A stretch of 64,000 nt of DNA, from NCBI GenBank assembly GCA_964455095.1, contig CAYVUV010000153.1:1-64000 (forward strand), given 5' to 3'. The notes under the pieces were generated by a model. That model was not told the DNA's origin and did not search any database. It saw nothing but the letters and a program-made list of their open reading frames with translations. Shown in pieces: positions 1-9,259 of this stretch. Within the stretch, counting starts at the first letter, position 1; each line of letters begins with the position of its first letter. Both the position numbers and the translations under genes were made by a program. The stretch comes from CAYVUV01 sp964455095. Its GTDB lineage: Bacteria > Desulfobacterota > Binatia > HRBIN30 > CADEER01.

Positions 1-46
1 AGTGCGGGCGTGAAAAAAGGATGGCGATTAAACAAAAGACGCGGCT

Positions 47-3000
47 ATGCCGCCAACGGAGCCGTGTGCTCAGTTGCAACCCGCCTTCCAATGGGTAACC
101 CCTCCTTGGAAAGGAGGGGGACCGGAGTCGGGTAAAGCCCCCGTAAGCCAACGGGGGGGATTCGGACTCGTCCTGCTGCTGGCAGCCGCTCTCTTGACAC
201 ACGGCGTCGAGGCGGGCGCGCAGGTATGCGCCGGCGACTGCAGCCGCGATCGCACGGTGAGCGTCGACGAGCTCGTCCATTGCGTGAACGTCGCGCTGGG
301 GACCTCCGATCTCACGACGTGCCGCGCCTGCGACGTCGACCTGGACGGCAGCGTCGGCATCGACGAGCTGGTGCGCAGCGTCAACACGGCGCTCGGTCAC
401 GCGCGCGTTGCGGCGGCCGGAATCTGTCGCGAGCCAGGCCCCGCCGGCCTGCAGGGGTGCGCGCTAGGCACGGCGGTGCAGGTCTACCGCTGTGATGATC
501 GCGGCGGCTGTCTCGCCGGGAGCGGCCGCAGCGCGGTCGGCACCGGTGCGGTATCCGCTACCGGCGGATTCGCCCTGGAGCTCGATCAATGCCAGGTCAC
601 CGGCGCCACGCTGCTCTTCGAGGCCCAGGTCGAGCCGGAGACGACTTACCGCACCATCGAGTTTGGCCCCCGGGAACTGACCGGAGGGAGCGGAGCCTCG
701 CTCGACAATGTGGTGCTCGGGCCGGATTCGGAAGCCGGCGTGCGCATTCTCGCCGGCACCGGTCTCGAGAACTGCGACGACATCGATATCAGCGCGCTCC
801 TCGCGGCGGTGGCGCAAGCGAATGCCGCAACCGACTTTGCCGGCCTCGCTGCCGCCGCGGCGGCGGATCTGGCGCGGCAAGTGGCGCTCGCCGACGCGGT
901 GGTGCTGGGCCTCGCGCGCTGCAACCTGCCGACGCTGACGCCGACCAGAACTTCGACGCCGACGCCGACCTCCACCGTCACCCCGACGATCACGCCGACC
1001 AGCACCCGCACCAGGACCCCGACCAGAACGCCGACGCCGACGCCGAGCCTGCCGCCGCTCGAGCTCGCCGTCGAGGTCAATCCGCAACCGGTGACCGCCG
1101 GCGAGATGGCGCAAGTCGTCATCACGGTCACCAATACGCACGACACCGAACTGCGCAACGTGTTCGTCACGCTCACCGTTCCCAGTGCGGTGGCGGGGTT
1201 CTCGCAAGTGCTGGCCGAGGGCGGCGTGTGCAGCAGCGCCTTTTGCGATCCCGGCGAGCAGATCACCTGGCAGATCGACCGACTCGCGGTCGGGCGCGGC
1301 ACTACTGTCGGTGCGGCCGTGATCATGCGCAGCGACGCGCAAGCGCCGGCGAACGGCGAGCTGATTACCTTCCGAGCCGCTGCGGAGGTCGGCGAGAGCT
1401 TGCCGCTGTTCGCCCAGGGCACGACCACCTTCGCGACGGTGCGCAACCTCGAGCTGTCGCTCGACGAGGAGCGCGACCCGATCGAGGCCGGCGCGGAGCT
1501 GACGTACACGCTGACATTCGGCAACCGCGGCGCCGGGCTGACGACGGACAGCGCCATCGAGATGGACGTGCCGGCGGGCACGACCCTGGTCAGTGCCAGC
1601 GGCGAATTCACCCAGGAGGCCAACGGCGTGCGGTGGCCGCTGGGCACGCTGAGTCCCGGCCAGGGCGGGACCCGACGCCTGACCGTGAAAGTCGACGATA
1701 CCCTGAGCGAGGGAGACATCCTGCTGGCGCGGGCGGATATCTCGGATGCGACGTCCGCCGCCAGTGCCAGTGCCGCGACGCGAGTCGAGGCGCCCGCCAG
1801 CGCGAATCTCGCCCTCGAGGTCAATCCGGACCCGGTGGAAGCCAACGAGATCATGGAGGTGCAGTTGAGCGCGACCAATCGCGGCCAGGTCGCGACCGAC
1901 GTCGAGCTGCGCCTGGCCGTGCCGCAAGAGGTGGTGGAGTTCGGCAGCGGCTTCAGCGAGGGCGCCGTGTGCACGTCGGCCTTCTGCAACGCCGGCGAGA
2001 GCATGGCGTGGAACATCGCGGCCCTGGCCGCCGCGCGCGGCACGACGCGCGCGACGCCGATGACGGCGAAGAGCTTGGCCGATGGCAACGTGGTCGCGTT
2101 CGACGCGCGCATGACCGACGCCAGCGGCGTGCATCAGCGCATCCGGCGCAGCATCTTGATCGATACCGGCCGGCGGCTCGATCTGTCCTTGGACGAGGAA
2201 TTCGATCCGATCGAGCCGGGCGCCGAGCTGACGTACACGCTGACGTTCGGCAACCGCAGCGCGGCGCTGGCGCCGAACAGCGCGATCGAGATGTCGCTGC
2301 CGGCCGGGACGACGTTCGTCGCGGCGAGCGGCGACTTCGCGCAGATCGGTGACGTGGTGCGCTGGCCGCTCGGCACGCTGAGCCCGGGGCAGGGCGGCAC
2401 GCGGCGGCTGACGGTGACGGTCGACGCGGCGCTGGCGGATGGCGACATTCTGCGCGCCAATGCGCAGATCGCCGACACGTCGAGTCCGCCGGCGATCGCG
2501 CGTGCCAGCGCCGCGACGCGGATCGAGGCGCGGACGGGCACCGATCTCGGGCTCGAGATCAATCCCGATCCGGTGGAAGCGAACGAGATCATGGAAGTGC
2601 TGCTGAGCGCGACCAATCGCGGCCTGGTCGCCACCGATGTCGACCTGGCCCTGGTCGTGCCACAGGAGGTGGTGGAGTTCGGCAGCGGCTTGAGCGAGGG
2701 GGCTGTCTGCACATCGGCCTTCTGCAACGCGGCCGAGAGCATGGCCTGGAGCATCGTGGGTCTGAGCGCTGGCCGCGGCACCACGCGGGGAACGCCGATG
2801 ACGGCGCGCAATCTGTTCGACGGCAATGTGATTACCTTCGATGCGCGCACCACCGACGCGGACGGGACGCATCAGCGCATTCGACGCAGTGTCGTGATCG
2901 ACACCGGCCGGCGACTCGATCTGTCGTTGGACGAGGATCTCGATCCGATCGAGCCGGGCGCCGAGCTGACGTACACGCTGACGTTCGGCAACCGCGGTGC

Positions 3001-5134
3001 GTCGCTGGCACCGGCCAGCGCGATCGAGATGCCGTTGCCCGTGGGGACGACGTTCGTGTCGGCGAGCGACGACTTCGTACACGAGGGCGGTGTCGTGCGC
3101 TGGCTGGTCGACACGCTCAGCCCGGGAGAGGGCGGGACGCGAAAGCTGACGGTTCTGGTCGACGACGCGTTGGCGGACGGCGACATCGTGCGGGCGCGGG
3201 CGCAGATCGCCGACACGTCGAATCCCCCGGCGATCGCGCGCGCCAGCGCGGCGACGCGCGTCGAGGCGCGACCGGGTACGGACGTATCGCTCGAGATCAA
3301 TCCCGACCCGGTCGAACCGGACGAGATCATGGAAGTGCTGCTGAGCGCGACCAACCGCGGCCTGGTCGCCACCGATGTGGCCCTGAACCTGGTGGTGCCG
3401 CAGGAAGTGGTGGAGTTCGGCAGCGGCTTCAGCGAGGGGGCGGTCTGCAGCTCGGCCTTCTGCAACGCGGGCGAGAGCATGCTCTGGAGCATCGCGGGCC
3501 TGAGCGCTGGCCGCGGCACGACGCGGGCGACGCCCATGACCGTGAAGAATCTGGCGGACGGCAACGTGGTCACGTTCGATGTGCGCTCGACCGATGCCGG
3601 CGGGGCGCAGCAACGCATCCGGCGCAGCGTCTTGATCGACGACGGCCGGCCACTCGATCTGTCGTTGGACGAGGAGTTCGATCCGATCGAGGCCGGGTCG
3701 GCGTTGACCTACACGCTGACGTTCGGCAACCGCAGCGCCGCGCTGGCGCCGAACAGCGCGATCGAGATGCCCCTCCCGGCGGGCACGACGTTGGTGTCGG
3801 CGAGCGACGAGTTCGTGCTGGTCGGCGATGTCGTGCGCTGGCCGCTCGGCACGCTGACCCCCGGGCAGGGCGGGACCCGGCGGCTGACGGTGTTGGTCGA
3901 CAGCGCGCTGGCGGATGGCGACATCCTGCGCGCCAGCGCGCAGATCGCCGACACCTCGGCGGTGCCGGCGATGGCACGCGCCAGCGCGGCGACGCGGGTC
4001 GAGGCGCCGCCGGGGACGGACTTCTCGCTCGAGATCAATCCGGACCCGGTGGAGCCGAATGAGATCGTCGAAGTGTTGCTGAGCGCCACCAATCGCGGCC
4101 TGGTCGCCACCGATATGGACCTCGCTTTGGTGGTGCCGCAGGAGGTGCTGGAGTTTGGCAACGGCTTCAGCGAAGGCGCGGTCTGCAGCTCGAGCTTCTG
4201 CAACGCGGGCGAGAGCATGACCTGGAGCATCGCGGATCTGAGCCCTGGCCGCGGCACCACGCGCGCGACGCCCATGACGGCGAAGAATGTGGCGGACGGC
4301 AACGTGGTCGCGTTCGATGCCCGGTCAACCGATTCGGGCGGTGTGCACCAGCGGATTCGGCGCAGCATCTTGATCGACAATGGGCGCCGACTCGACCTGG
4401 CGCTAGACGAGGAATTCGATCCGATCGAGCCGGGGGCCACGCTCACCTATACGCTGACGTTCGGCAACCGCGGCACCGGGTTGGCGCCGAACAGCGCCAT
4501 CGAGATGCCCCTGCCGGCGGGCACGACGTTGGTGTCGGCGAGCGGTGAGTTCGTACAGGTCGGCGATGTCGTGCGCTGGCCGCTCGGCACGCTGAGCCCG
4601 GGGCAAGGCGGGACACGGCAACTGACGGTGACGGTCGACGAGGCCCTGGTACAGGGCGACATCCTACACGCCGGCGCGGCGATCTTCGACACCTCGGCGC
4701 CGCCGTCGTTCGCGCGCGCCAGCGCCGCGACGCGCGTCGAGGCGGCGCCCCTGGCGGTGCTGCTGTTGAGTGTCGAACCCAATCCGGTCCAAGCAACCCA
4801 TACGCTGACGGTGGTGCTCGACGAGACCAATGTCGGTCCGGTCGCCGCGGACCTGTTGCTCAGGCTGCGGGTCCCGTTTGGGATTGCGGCCTTCAACGAC
4901 AACCTCGCGCCCGGCGGTGTCTGTGGCGGCGGCTTCTGCGAGCCGGGCGACAGCGTTCGGTGGGACGTTTTAGCCGCGGCCCCCTCGGGCCGGGTGATCT
5001 TCACCGCCTCACCCAACGTCGGCGCTGGCATCGGCGTGCCGGTGGGTACGGTCATCACCTTCGACGCGCGCTTGACCGAGAGCTTCGGCAGCCACGTGCG
5101 ATTGCAGCGCAGCGTGCGGGTGGGTTCGCCGTGA
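47..5134 (+). CDS. Giant secreted DUF11-type repeat protein with EF-hand-like pair
   Basis: A 1695-residue predicted surface or secreted protein of unknown function. After a hydrophobic stretch (about residues 40-58) come two EF-hand/dockerin-like calcium loops (about 60-118; CSRDRTVSVDEL and CDVDLDGSVGIDEL), a domain of about 180 residues, and a Thr-Pro linker (about 300-340). Tandem beta-sandwich-like repeats follow with a period near 740 nt (247 residues). Each period has an 'EINPDPVE' half and a 'LSLDEEFDPIEPG' half; six of the first and five of the second are visible. The second half fits the DUF11 conserved repeat (family knowledge). The start is uncertain: codons 14-40 are a dispersed palindrome, so the annotated N-terminus is repeat-derived and precedes the signal-like segment. 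No enzymatic motif is seen. A role in adhesion or surface structure is inferred. Confidence 0.8.
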   Translation: MPPTEPCAQLQPAFQWVTPPWKGGGPESGKAPVSQRGGFGLVLLLAAALLTHGVEAGAQVCAGDCSRDRTVSVDELVHCVNVALGTSDLTTCRACDVDLDGSVGIDELVRSVNTALGHARVAAAGICREPGPAGLQGCALGTAVQVYRCDDRGGCLAGSGRSAVGTGAVSATGGFALELDQCQVTGATLLFEAQVEPETTYRTIEFGPRELTGGSGASLDNVVLGPDSEAGVRILAGTGLENCDDIDISALLAAVAQANAATDFAGLAAAAAADLARQVALADAVVLGLARCNLPTLTPTRTSTPTPTSTVTPTITPTSTRTRTPTRTPTPTPSLPPLELAVEVNPQPVTAGEMAQVVITVTNTHDTELRNVFVTLTVPSAVAGFSQVLAEGGVCSSAFCDPGEQITWQIDRLAVGRGTTVGAAVIMRSDAQAPANGELITFRAAAEVGESLPLFAQGTTTFATVRNLELSLDEERDPIEAGAELTYTLTFGNRGAGLTTDSAIEMDVPAGTTLVSASGEFTQEANGVRWPLGTLSPGQGGTRRLTVKVDDTLSEGDILLARADISDATSAASASAATRVEAPASANLALEVNPDPVEANEIMEVQLSATNRGQVATDVELRLAVPQEVVEFGSGFSEGAVCTSAFCNAGESMAWNIAALAAARGTTRATPMTAKSLADGNVVAFDARMTDASGVHQRIRRSILIDTGRRLDLSLDEEFDPIEPGAELTYTLTFGNRSAALAPNSAIEMSLPAGTTFVAASGDFAQIGDVVRWPLGTLSPGQGGTRRLTVTVDAALADGDILRANAQIADTSSPPAIARASAATRIEARTGTDLGLEINPDPVEANEIMEVLLSATNRGLVATDVDLALVVPQEVVEFGSGLSEGAVCTSAFCNAAESMAWSIVGLSAGRGTTRGTPMTARNLFDGNVITFDARTTDADGTHQRIRRSVVIDTGRRLDLSLDEDLDPIEPGAELTYTLTFGNRGASLAPASAIEMPLPVGTTFVSASDDFVHEGGVVRWLVDTLSPGEGGTRKLTVLVDDALADGDIVRARAQIADTSNPPAIARASAATRVEARPGTDVSLEINPDPVEPDEIMEVLLSATNRGLVATDVALNLVVPQEVVEFGSGFSEGAVCSSAFCNAGESMLWSIAGLSAGRGTTRATPMTVKNLADGNVVTFDVRSTDAGGAQQRIRRSVLIDDGRPLDLSLDEEFDPIEAGSALTYTLTFGNRSAALAPNSAIEMPLPAGTTLVSASDEFVLVGDVVRWPLGTLTPGQGGTRRLTVLVDSALADGDILRASAQIADTSAVPAMARASAATRVEAPPGTDFSLEINPDPVEPNEIVEVLLSATNRGLVATDMDLALVVPQEVLEFGNGFSEGAVCSSSFCNAGESMTWSIADLSPGRGTTRATPMTAKNVADGNVVAFDARSTDSGGVHQRIRRSILIDNGRRLDLALDEEFDPIEPGATLTYTLTFGNRGTGLAPNSAIEMPLPAGTTLVSASGEFVQVGDVVRWPLGTLSPGQGGTRQLTVTVDEALVQGDILHAGAAIFDTSAPPSFARASAATRVEAAPLAVLLLSVEPNPVQATHTLTVVLDETNVGPVAADLLLRLRVPFGIAAFNDNLAPGGVCGGGFCEPGDSVRWDVLAAAPSGRVIFTASPNVGAGIGVPVGTVITFDARLTESFGSHVRLQRSVRVGSP
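90..165. repeat. Family A palindrome at 5' end of the first gene
   Basis: The core CCCCTCCTTGGAAAGGAGGG is at 99-118, followed by a second small palindrome (GCCCCCGT 137-144 / ACGGGGGG 151-158). The same core recurs near 9120, 9190, 15180 and 20740. Here it lies inside the reading frame and encodes Pro-Pro-Trp-Lys-Gly-Gly-Gly. Confidence 0.8.
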
Positions 5135-5196
5135 GTCGACTAGGGGAATTCCCTAATTGACGATTGCGGTAGCGATCGGGCAAGTTCTCGACGCGG

Positions 5197-8100
5197 ATGG
5201 CGGCGAGAACGGTTCGAGCTCCGATCGATAGAGGTTCGCGCCGCCCGCAGCGGGCACGCGCATTCTGCGCACCGCTGTATCTGGCGGTCGCCGCGGTCGT
5301 GCTCCTGGCGCCGCATGGGGCTCGCGCGCAGGGACTGAAGGTCGGCGCCGAGTTTCAGGTCAATCAAGTCACCGGCGGCGATCAAAAGGTCGCCGCGGTG
5401 GCGGCGCTGAGCAGCGGGCGGTTTGTAGTGGTCTGGGAGGACCACGGCAGCACGGCACTCTCCGGCCAACGGTTTGCGAGCGGCGGAATCAAGCTCGGAA
5501 CCGAGTTCATGGTCAAAGACTTCACCAGCGTCCTTCCCGATCTGGATCCTGTCGTCACCGAAACTGCCGGGGGGGCCTTCGTCGTGGTCTGGAACGAGGG
5601 CGGCATTCGCGGCCAGCTGTTCAACAGCTCGGGCGACAAACAGGGGACAGAGCTCACCATCAACGCCGAGACCAGCTTCCTGCCCGGCGTGACGCGCGAC
5701 GGCACCGGGGGATTCGTCGTCGTGTTCTACGAGGGGTTCGCAACGCCGCTGGTTCGCGGCCAGCACTTCGACTCCAACGGCGCCAAGATCGGCACCGAGT
5801 TCCAGGTCGATGAGCTGAGCTATTTCAACTACGGGGGGCCCGACGTGGCGACCAATGGCGGCGTGGAGTTCGTCGTCGTCTGGCCGCACTCCTACATATA
5901 TGGACAGCGGGTGAACGGGCTGGGTACGCTGCTCGGCAGCCGGTTCACGGTGGCGGAGGGCGACTACATATTCGATCAGCCCGACATCGAGGCGCTCGGC
6001 GCCGACACGGGGTTCGTGGTTGTGTGGTCCAGCGTGTATCAGGACTACGACTACACCGGGGTGTTCGCGCGGCGCCTCAGTACGTCCGGCGCGCCGCTCG
6101 GTGTCGAATTTCAGGTCAACGCGCAGACGCTGGGCGGACAGGAGCAGCCCGCGGTGGCGAGCGACGGGACGGAGGGTTTCGTTGTCGTGTGGGCGAATCG
6201 CCCATCGAAGAGCGGCGGCCCCGGCGACGGCTCTTCCGACGGTATCTTCGGACAGCGCTTTGCCAGTGCCGGTGTGCGCCTTGGTACCGAGTTCGTGGTC
6301 AACACCTTCATCAACAACGCCCAATACTATCCCGCCATCGCCAGCCGCGGCGGCGAATTCGTGACCGTGTGGAGCAGCCAGCAGCAGGATGGGTCGGGCT
6401 ACGGCGTCTTCGGCCAGCGCCTGTCGGTCAACACGCCGACCCGCACGCCGACGGTCACGCCGACGATTACGCCCACCCGCACGCGGACCCCGACGATCAC
6501 GCCGACGCGGACGCCGACCATCACGCCGACGGTCACGAATACACCGACCATCACGCCGACGCGGACGCGCACGCCGACGTCGACATTTACGCGCACCCCG
6601 ACGATCACGCCGACGCACACGCCGACCCGCACGTTCAGCCACACGCCGACGCATACGCCAACGCGGACCCCGACCCGCACCCCGACCAGCACCCCGACAC
6701 GGACGAATACCCGCACGTTCACCGTCACGCCGACGCGCACGCCGACCCCGACCATCACCCCGACGCGCACCTTGACCTTCACGCCCTCGCACACGCCGAC
6801 GGTGACGTTCAGCTACACGCCGACCATCACCCCGACGCGCACGCCGACGCGCACCTTCACGCCGACGCGCACCGCCACCAACACGCCGACGGTGACGCCG
6901 ACAGTGACCGACACGCGCACGCCGACGTCGACGCGCACCGCGAGCGCGACGCGTACGCCGACCAGCACGCCCACCGCTTCGCTGGCGCCGACGGCAACGC
7001 CGACGCCGACGCCCAGCGCGACACCGAGTGCGAGCCCGACCGACACGCCGACGCAGACGCCCACCCGCACGGGAACGCGCACGCCGACCTCGACACCAAC
7101 AGCGACGCCGAGTGCCACGCCAACGCTGACCCCGACTTCCACGCCGACGGCGACGCCGACCCGCACGCCCACCGCCACGCCGACGCGCACAGCGACCGCG
7201 ACACCGACCGTGACCTCCGTCGCGTCGCCGACCCGCACCGCCACCGCGACGGTGACGCCAACCCACACCTCGACCCGTTCGCCGAGCGCCACTCCGACCC
7301 AGACGCCGTCGGCCACGCCCACCGCGACATCGACCCCCACGCCCACGGCCACGCCAACGCGGACGCCGACGACGACGCCGACCGGTACTCCCACGCGCAC
7401 CGCCACCGGCACGCCGACGATCACGCCGACGCCCACGGCGTCGGTCACGCCGACACCGACCGTGCGCTGCGGCGACGGCGTCATCGGTCCGACCGAGCAG
7501 TGCGACGACGGCAATACCCGCCCCGGAGACTGCTGTTCGGCGACCTGCCGGTTCGAGTCGGCGCAGGTCATCTGCCGCCCCGCGGCCGGCCCATGCGACC
7601 TCGCCGAGCGCTGCACGCCGACGAGCGCGACCTGTCCAGTCGATCGCAAGGCCAACGACGGCACCGCTTGCGACGACGACAACCCGTGTAGCGGGCCCGG
7701 CATCTGCCGCATGGAGCAGTGCATCAACACGACGTCGATCACCGAATGCCGCGCCGTCGCCGACGGCTGTTGCCCGGAATTCCCCCCGCGCGCGTGCAGC
7801 CGGACCAATGATGGCGACTGCAAACGCATCGAAACCGGCCAACAGGCGGTGACGCAGCCGACATCGGATCAGGGCGCGGTGGCGACGGGCGACCTCAACG
7901 GCGACCGCGCCAGCGATCTGATCGAAGGGGACTCGCGCACCACCGCCATGGTCACACTGGTCAACGACGGGCAGGGCAACCTGCGGCCATCCGGCGCCGG
8001 CGCGGTCGGCGCTGGTGAGGCGGGATTTGCCGACGTGGCGGGCGCCGACCTCAACGGCGACGGCCACGTCGATGCCGTCGGCACGCTGCCTGATACGCAC

Positions 8101-9075
8101 GAGTTGGCGTTCTTTCCCGGCGACGGCTCGGGCGCGCTGGCGGTGGGTCCGCGCAGCGCCGTCGGCGCGGCCGCGAGCCGACTGGTGTTGCGCGACCTCA
8201 CTGGCGACGGTGTGCTCGACGCCGTCGCGGCCACCGACGACGGCGTCGTCATCCTGCGCGGCCTCGGCGACGGCGGCTTCGCGCGGCTGGCGTCGGCGGG
8301 CGCGGACGTGTTGATCGCCGACGTGGCGGTCGAGGACGTCGACGCCGACGGGCTCCTCGACGTCATCGCGGCGTTGCCGGAGGGGAACTCCGTACGCGTG
8401 TTCCTCGGCCGCGCCGGCGGCGCGCTGGTCGAGGGGCCGAGCCTGGCCTCGAATCAACCCGTCGCGCTGGTCAGCGGCGACTTCGACGGCGACGCGCGCG
8501 CCGATCTCGCCGTCGCCAGCGCCAGCGATCGCGCCTTGACGATCTACCGCGGCACGCGCGACGGCTTTGCGGCCACGCCGCTGAGCCGCCTCGCCGATGT
8601 CGCGCTGACGCGCCTGCTGCGCGCCGATCTGAACGGCGACGGGCGCGCCGACCTCGTCGGCCTGGAGGCCGAGAGCGGCCGCGCGCTGACGTTCCTCGGC
8701 CGCGGCGACGGCACGTTCGACGATGCCGCGGCGGGCGCCCCGGTGGTCAGCGCGGGCACGCCGGCGCGCGGCCTGGCCGTCGCCGACCTCAACGGCGATC
8801 TCTTGCCCGACATCCTGGTCAGCGCGCCGCAGCTGGTCATCGGCACCATCGGCAGCAGCGGGCCGGCGGTCCTGGCTGGCGACGCGACCGGGGAGGGTTT
8901 CGTCAATGAGCTCGACCGCGCGCAATTGGCCGCCGAGCTCTTCGACGGCGACGGCACCGACGCCCTGAGCTGCGCCGGCGGCGCCACGGCGAGCGCCGCG
9001 GGCGCGGACGGCAACCGCGACGGGCATCTCGATGCAGCCGACGTGGTCGGTGTCGCGCGCGGGGTGCCACAGTGA
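5197..9075 (+). CDS. Giant secreted protein: beta-propeller-like repeats, Thr-Pro stalk, Cys-rich and FG-GAP domains
   Basis: A 1292-residue predicted secreted multidomain protein. It has a signal peptide at about 22-44 (ending in GARAQ). Residues 45-405 hold repeats of 'GTEFQVN...GFVVVW...GQRF' of about 45-50 residues. A Thr-Pro-rich stalk follows (about 410-755) with hardly any other residue pattern. Then comes a Cys-rich segment starting CGDGVIGPTEQCDDGN (about 758), like the Cys-rich repeats of myxobacterial surface proteins. FG-GAP/VCBS-type repeats with 'DLNGDGxxD' calcium-like loops run from about 880 to 1230, and a dockerin-like end carries DGNRDGHLDAADV. A TGA precedes the palindromes at 9119. 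It probably forms a surface stalk displaying a propeller; function is unknown. It is encoded 62 bp after the first gene, so the two may be co-transcribed. Confidence 0.8.
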   Translation: MAARTVRAPIDRGSRRPQRARAFCAPLYLAVAAVVLLAPHGARAQGLKVGAEFQVNQVTGGDQKVAAVAALSSGRFVVVWEDHGSTALSGQRFASGGIKLGTEFMVKDFTSVLPDLDPVVTETAGGAFVVVWNEGGIRGQLFNSSGDKQGTELTINAETSFLPGVTRDGTGGFVVVFYEGFATPLVRGQHFDSNGAKIGTEFQVDELSYFNYGGPDVATNGGVEFVVVWPHSYIYGQRVNGLGTLLGSRFTVAEGDYIFDQPDIEALGADTGFVVVWSSVYQDYDYTGVFARRLSTSGAPLGVEFQVNAQTLGGQEQPAVASDGTEGFVVVWANRPSKSGGPGDGSSDGIFGQRFASAGVRLGTEFVVNTFINNAQYYPAIASRGGEFVTVWSSQQQDGSGYGVFGQRLSVNTPTRTPTVTPTITPTRTRTPTITPTRTPTITPTVTNTPTITPTRTRTPTSTFTRTPTITPTHTPTRTFSHTPTHTPTRTPTRTPTSTPTRTNTRTFTVTPTRTPTPTITPTRTLTFTPSHTPTVTFSYTPTITPTRTPTRTFTPTRTATNTPTVTPTVTDTRTPTSTRTASATRTPTSTPTASLAPTATPTPTPSATPSASPTDTPTQTPTRTGTRTPTSTPTATPSATPTLTPTSTPTATPTRTPTATPTRTATATPTVTSVASPTRTATATVTPTHTSTRSPSATPTQTPSATPTATSTPTPTATPTRTPTTTPTGTPTRTATGTPTITPTPTASVTPTPTVRCGDGVIGPTEQCDDGNTRPGDCCSATCRFESAQVICRPAAGPCDLAERCTPTSATCPVDRKANDGTACDDDNPCSGPGICRMEQCINTTSITECRAVADGCCPEFPPRACSRTNDGDCKRIETGQQAVTQPTSDQGAVATGDLNGDRASDLIEGDSRTTAMVTLVNDGQGNLRPSGAGAVGAGEAGFADVAGADLNGDGHVDAVGTLPDTHELAFFPGDGSGALAVGPRSAVGAAASRLVLRDLTGDGVLDAVAATDDGVVILRGLGDGGFARLASAGADVLIADVAVEDVDADGLLDVIAALPEGNSVRVFLGRAGGALVEGPSLASNQPVALVSGDFDGDARADLAVASASDRALTIYRGTRDGFAATPLSRLADVALTRLLRADLNGDGRADLVGLEAESGRALTFLGRGDGTFDDAAAGAPVVSAGTPARGLAVADLNGDLLPDILVSAPQLVIGTIGSSGPAVLAGDATGEGFVNELDRAQLAAELFDGDGTDALSCAGGATASAAGADGNRDGHLDAADVVGVARGVPQ

Positions 9076-9118
9076 GCGTCTGTGTCCCGTTCGCTCTGGT
9101 TTCCCCTCTCTCCTCAGG

Positions 9119-9216
9119 TCCCCCTCCTTTCCAAGGAGGGGCTAGGGGAGGTAGCTCTTCGATGCCGGGGACAAGTTTAACCTCCCCCCTGGCCCCTCCT
9201 TGGTAAGGAGGGGGAC
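9119..9216. repeat. Family A paired palindrome (REPIN-like)
   Basis: Two copies of the palindrome (9120-9141 and 9192-9214) in inverted orientation, each with a short AGGGGAGGT/ACCTCCCCC flank facing a spacer of about 35 bp. It lies between two same-strand genes and could terminate the upstream transcript. Confidence 0.8.
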
Positions 9217-9259
9217 AAGACGCCCTGCCGTTTGACGAACTCCTGAGGATCGTTCCAGA

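Noticed and set aside
464..3613. Long minus-strand open frame opposite the first gene (about 1050 codons)
   Set aside because: Mirror frame of GC-rich repeats; Arg/Ala/His-rich, no domain, and the plus strand has recognisable DUF11-like units.
5134..5160. GAATTC-centred palindrome after the first gene as terminator
   Set aside because: The stem is only about 5 bp with one mismatch and no T-run.
6427..7462. CRISPR-like array
   Set aside because: Short imperfect CACGCCGAC units code for Thr-Pro continuously; there are no constant-length spacers and no cas genes.
5140..9027. Minus-strand open frame of about 1295 codons
   Set aside because: Antisense of the Thr-Pro stalk and FG-GAP repeats; it reads as Arg-rich low complexity.
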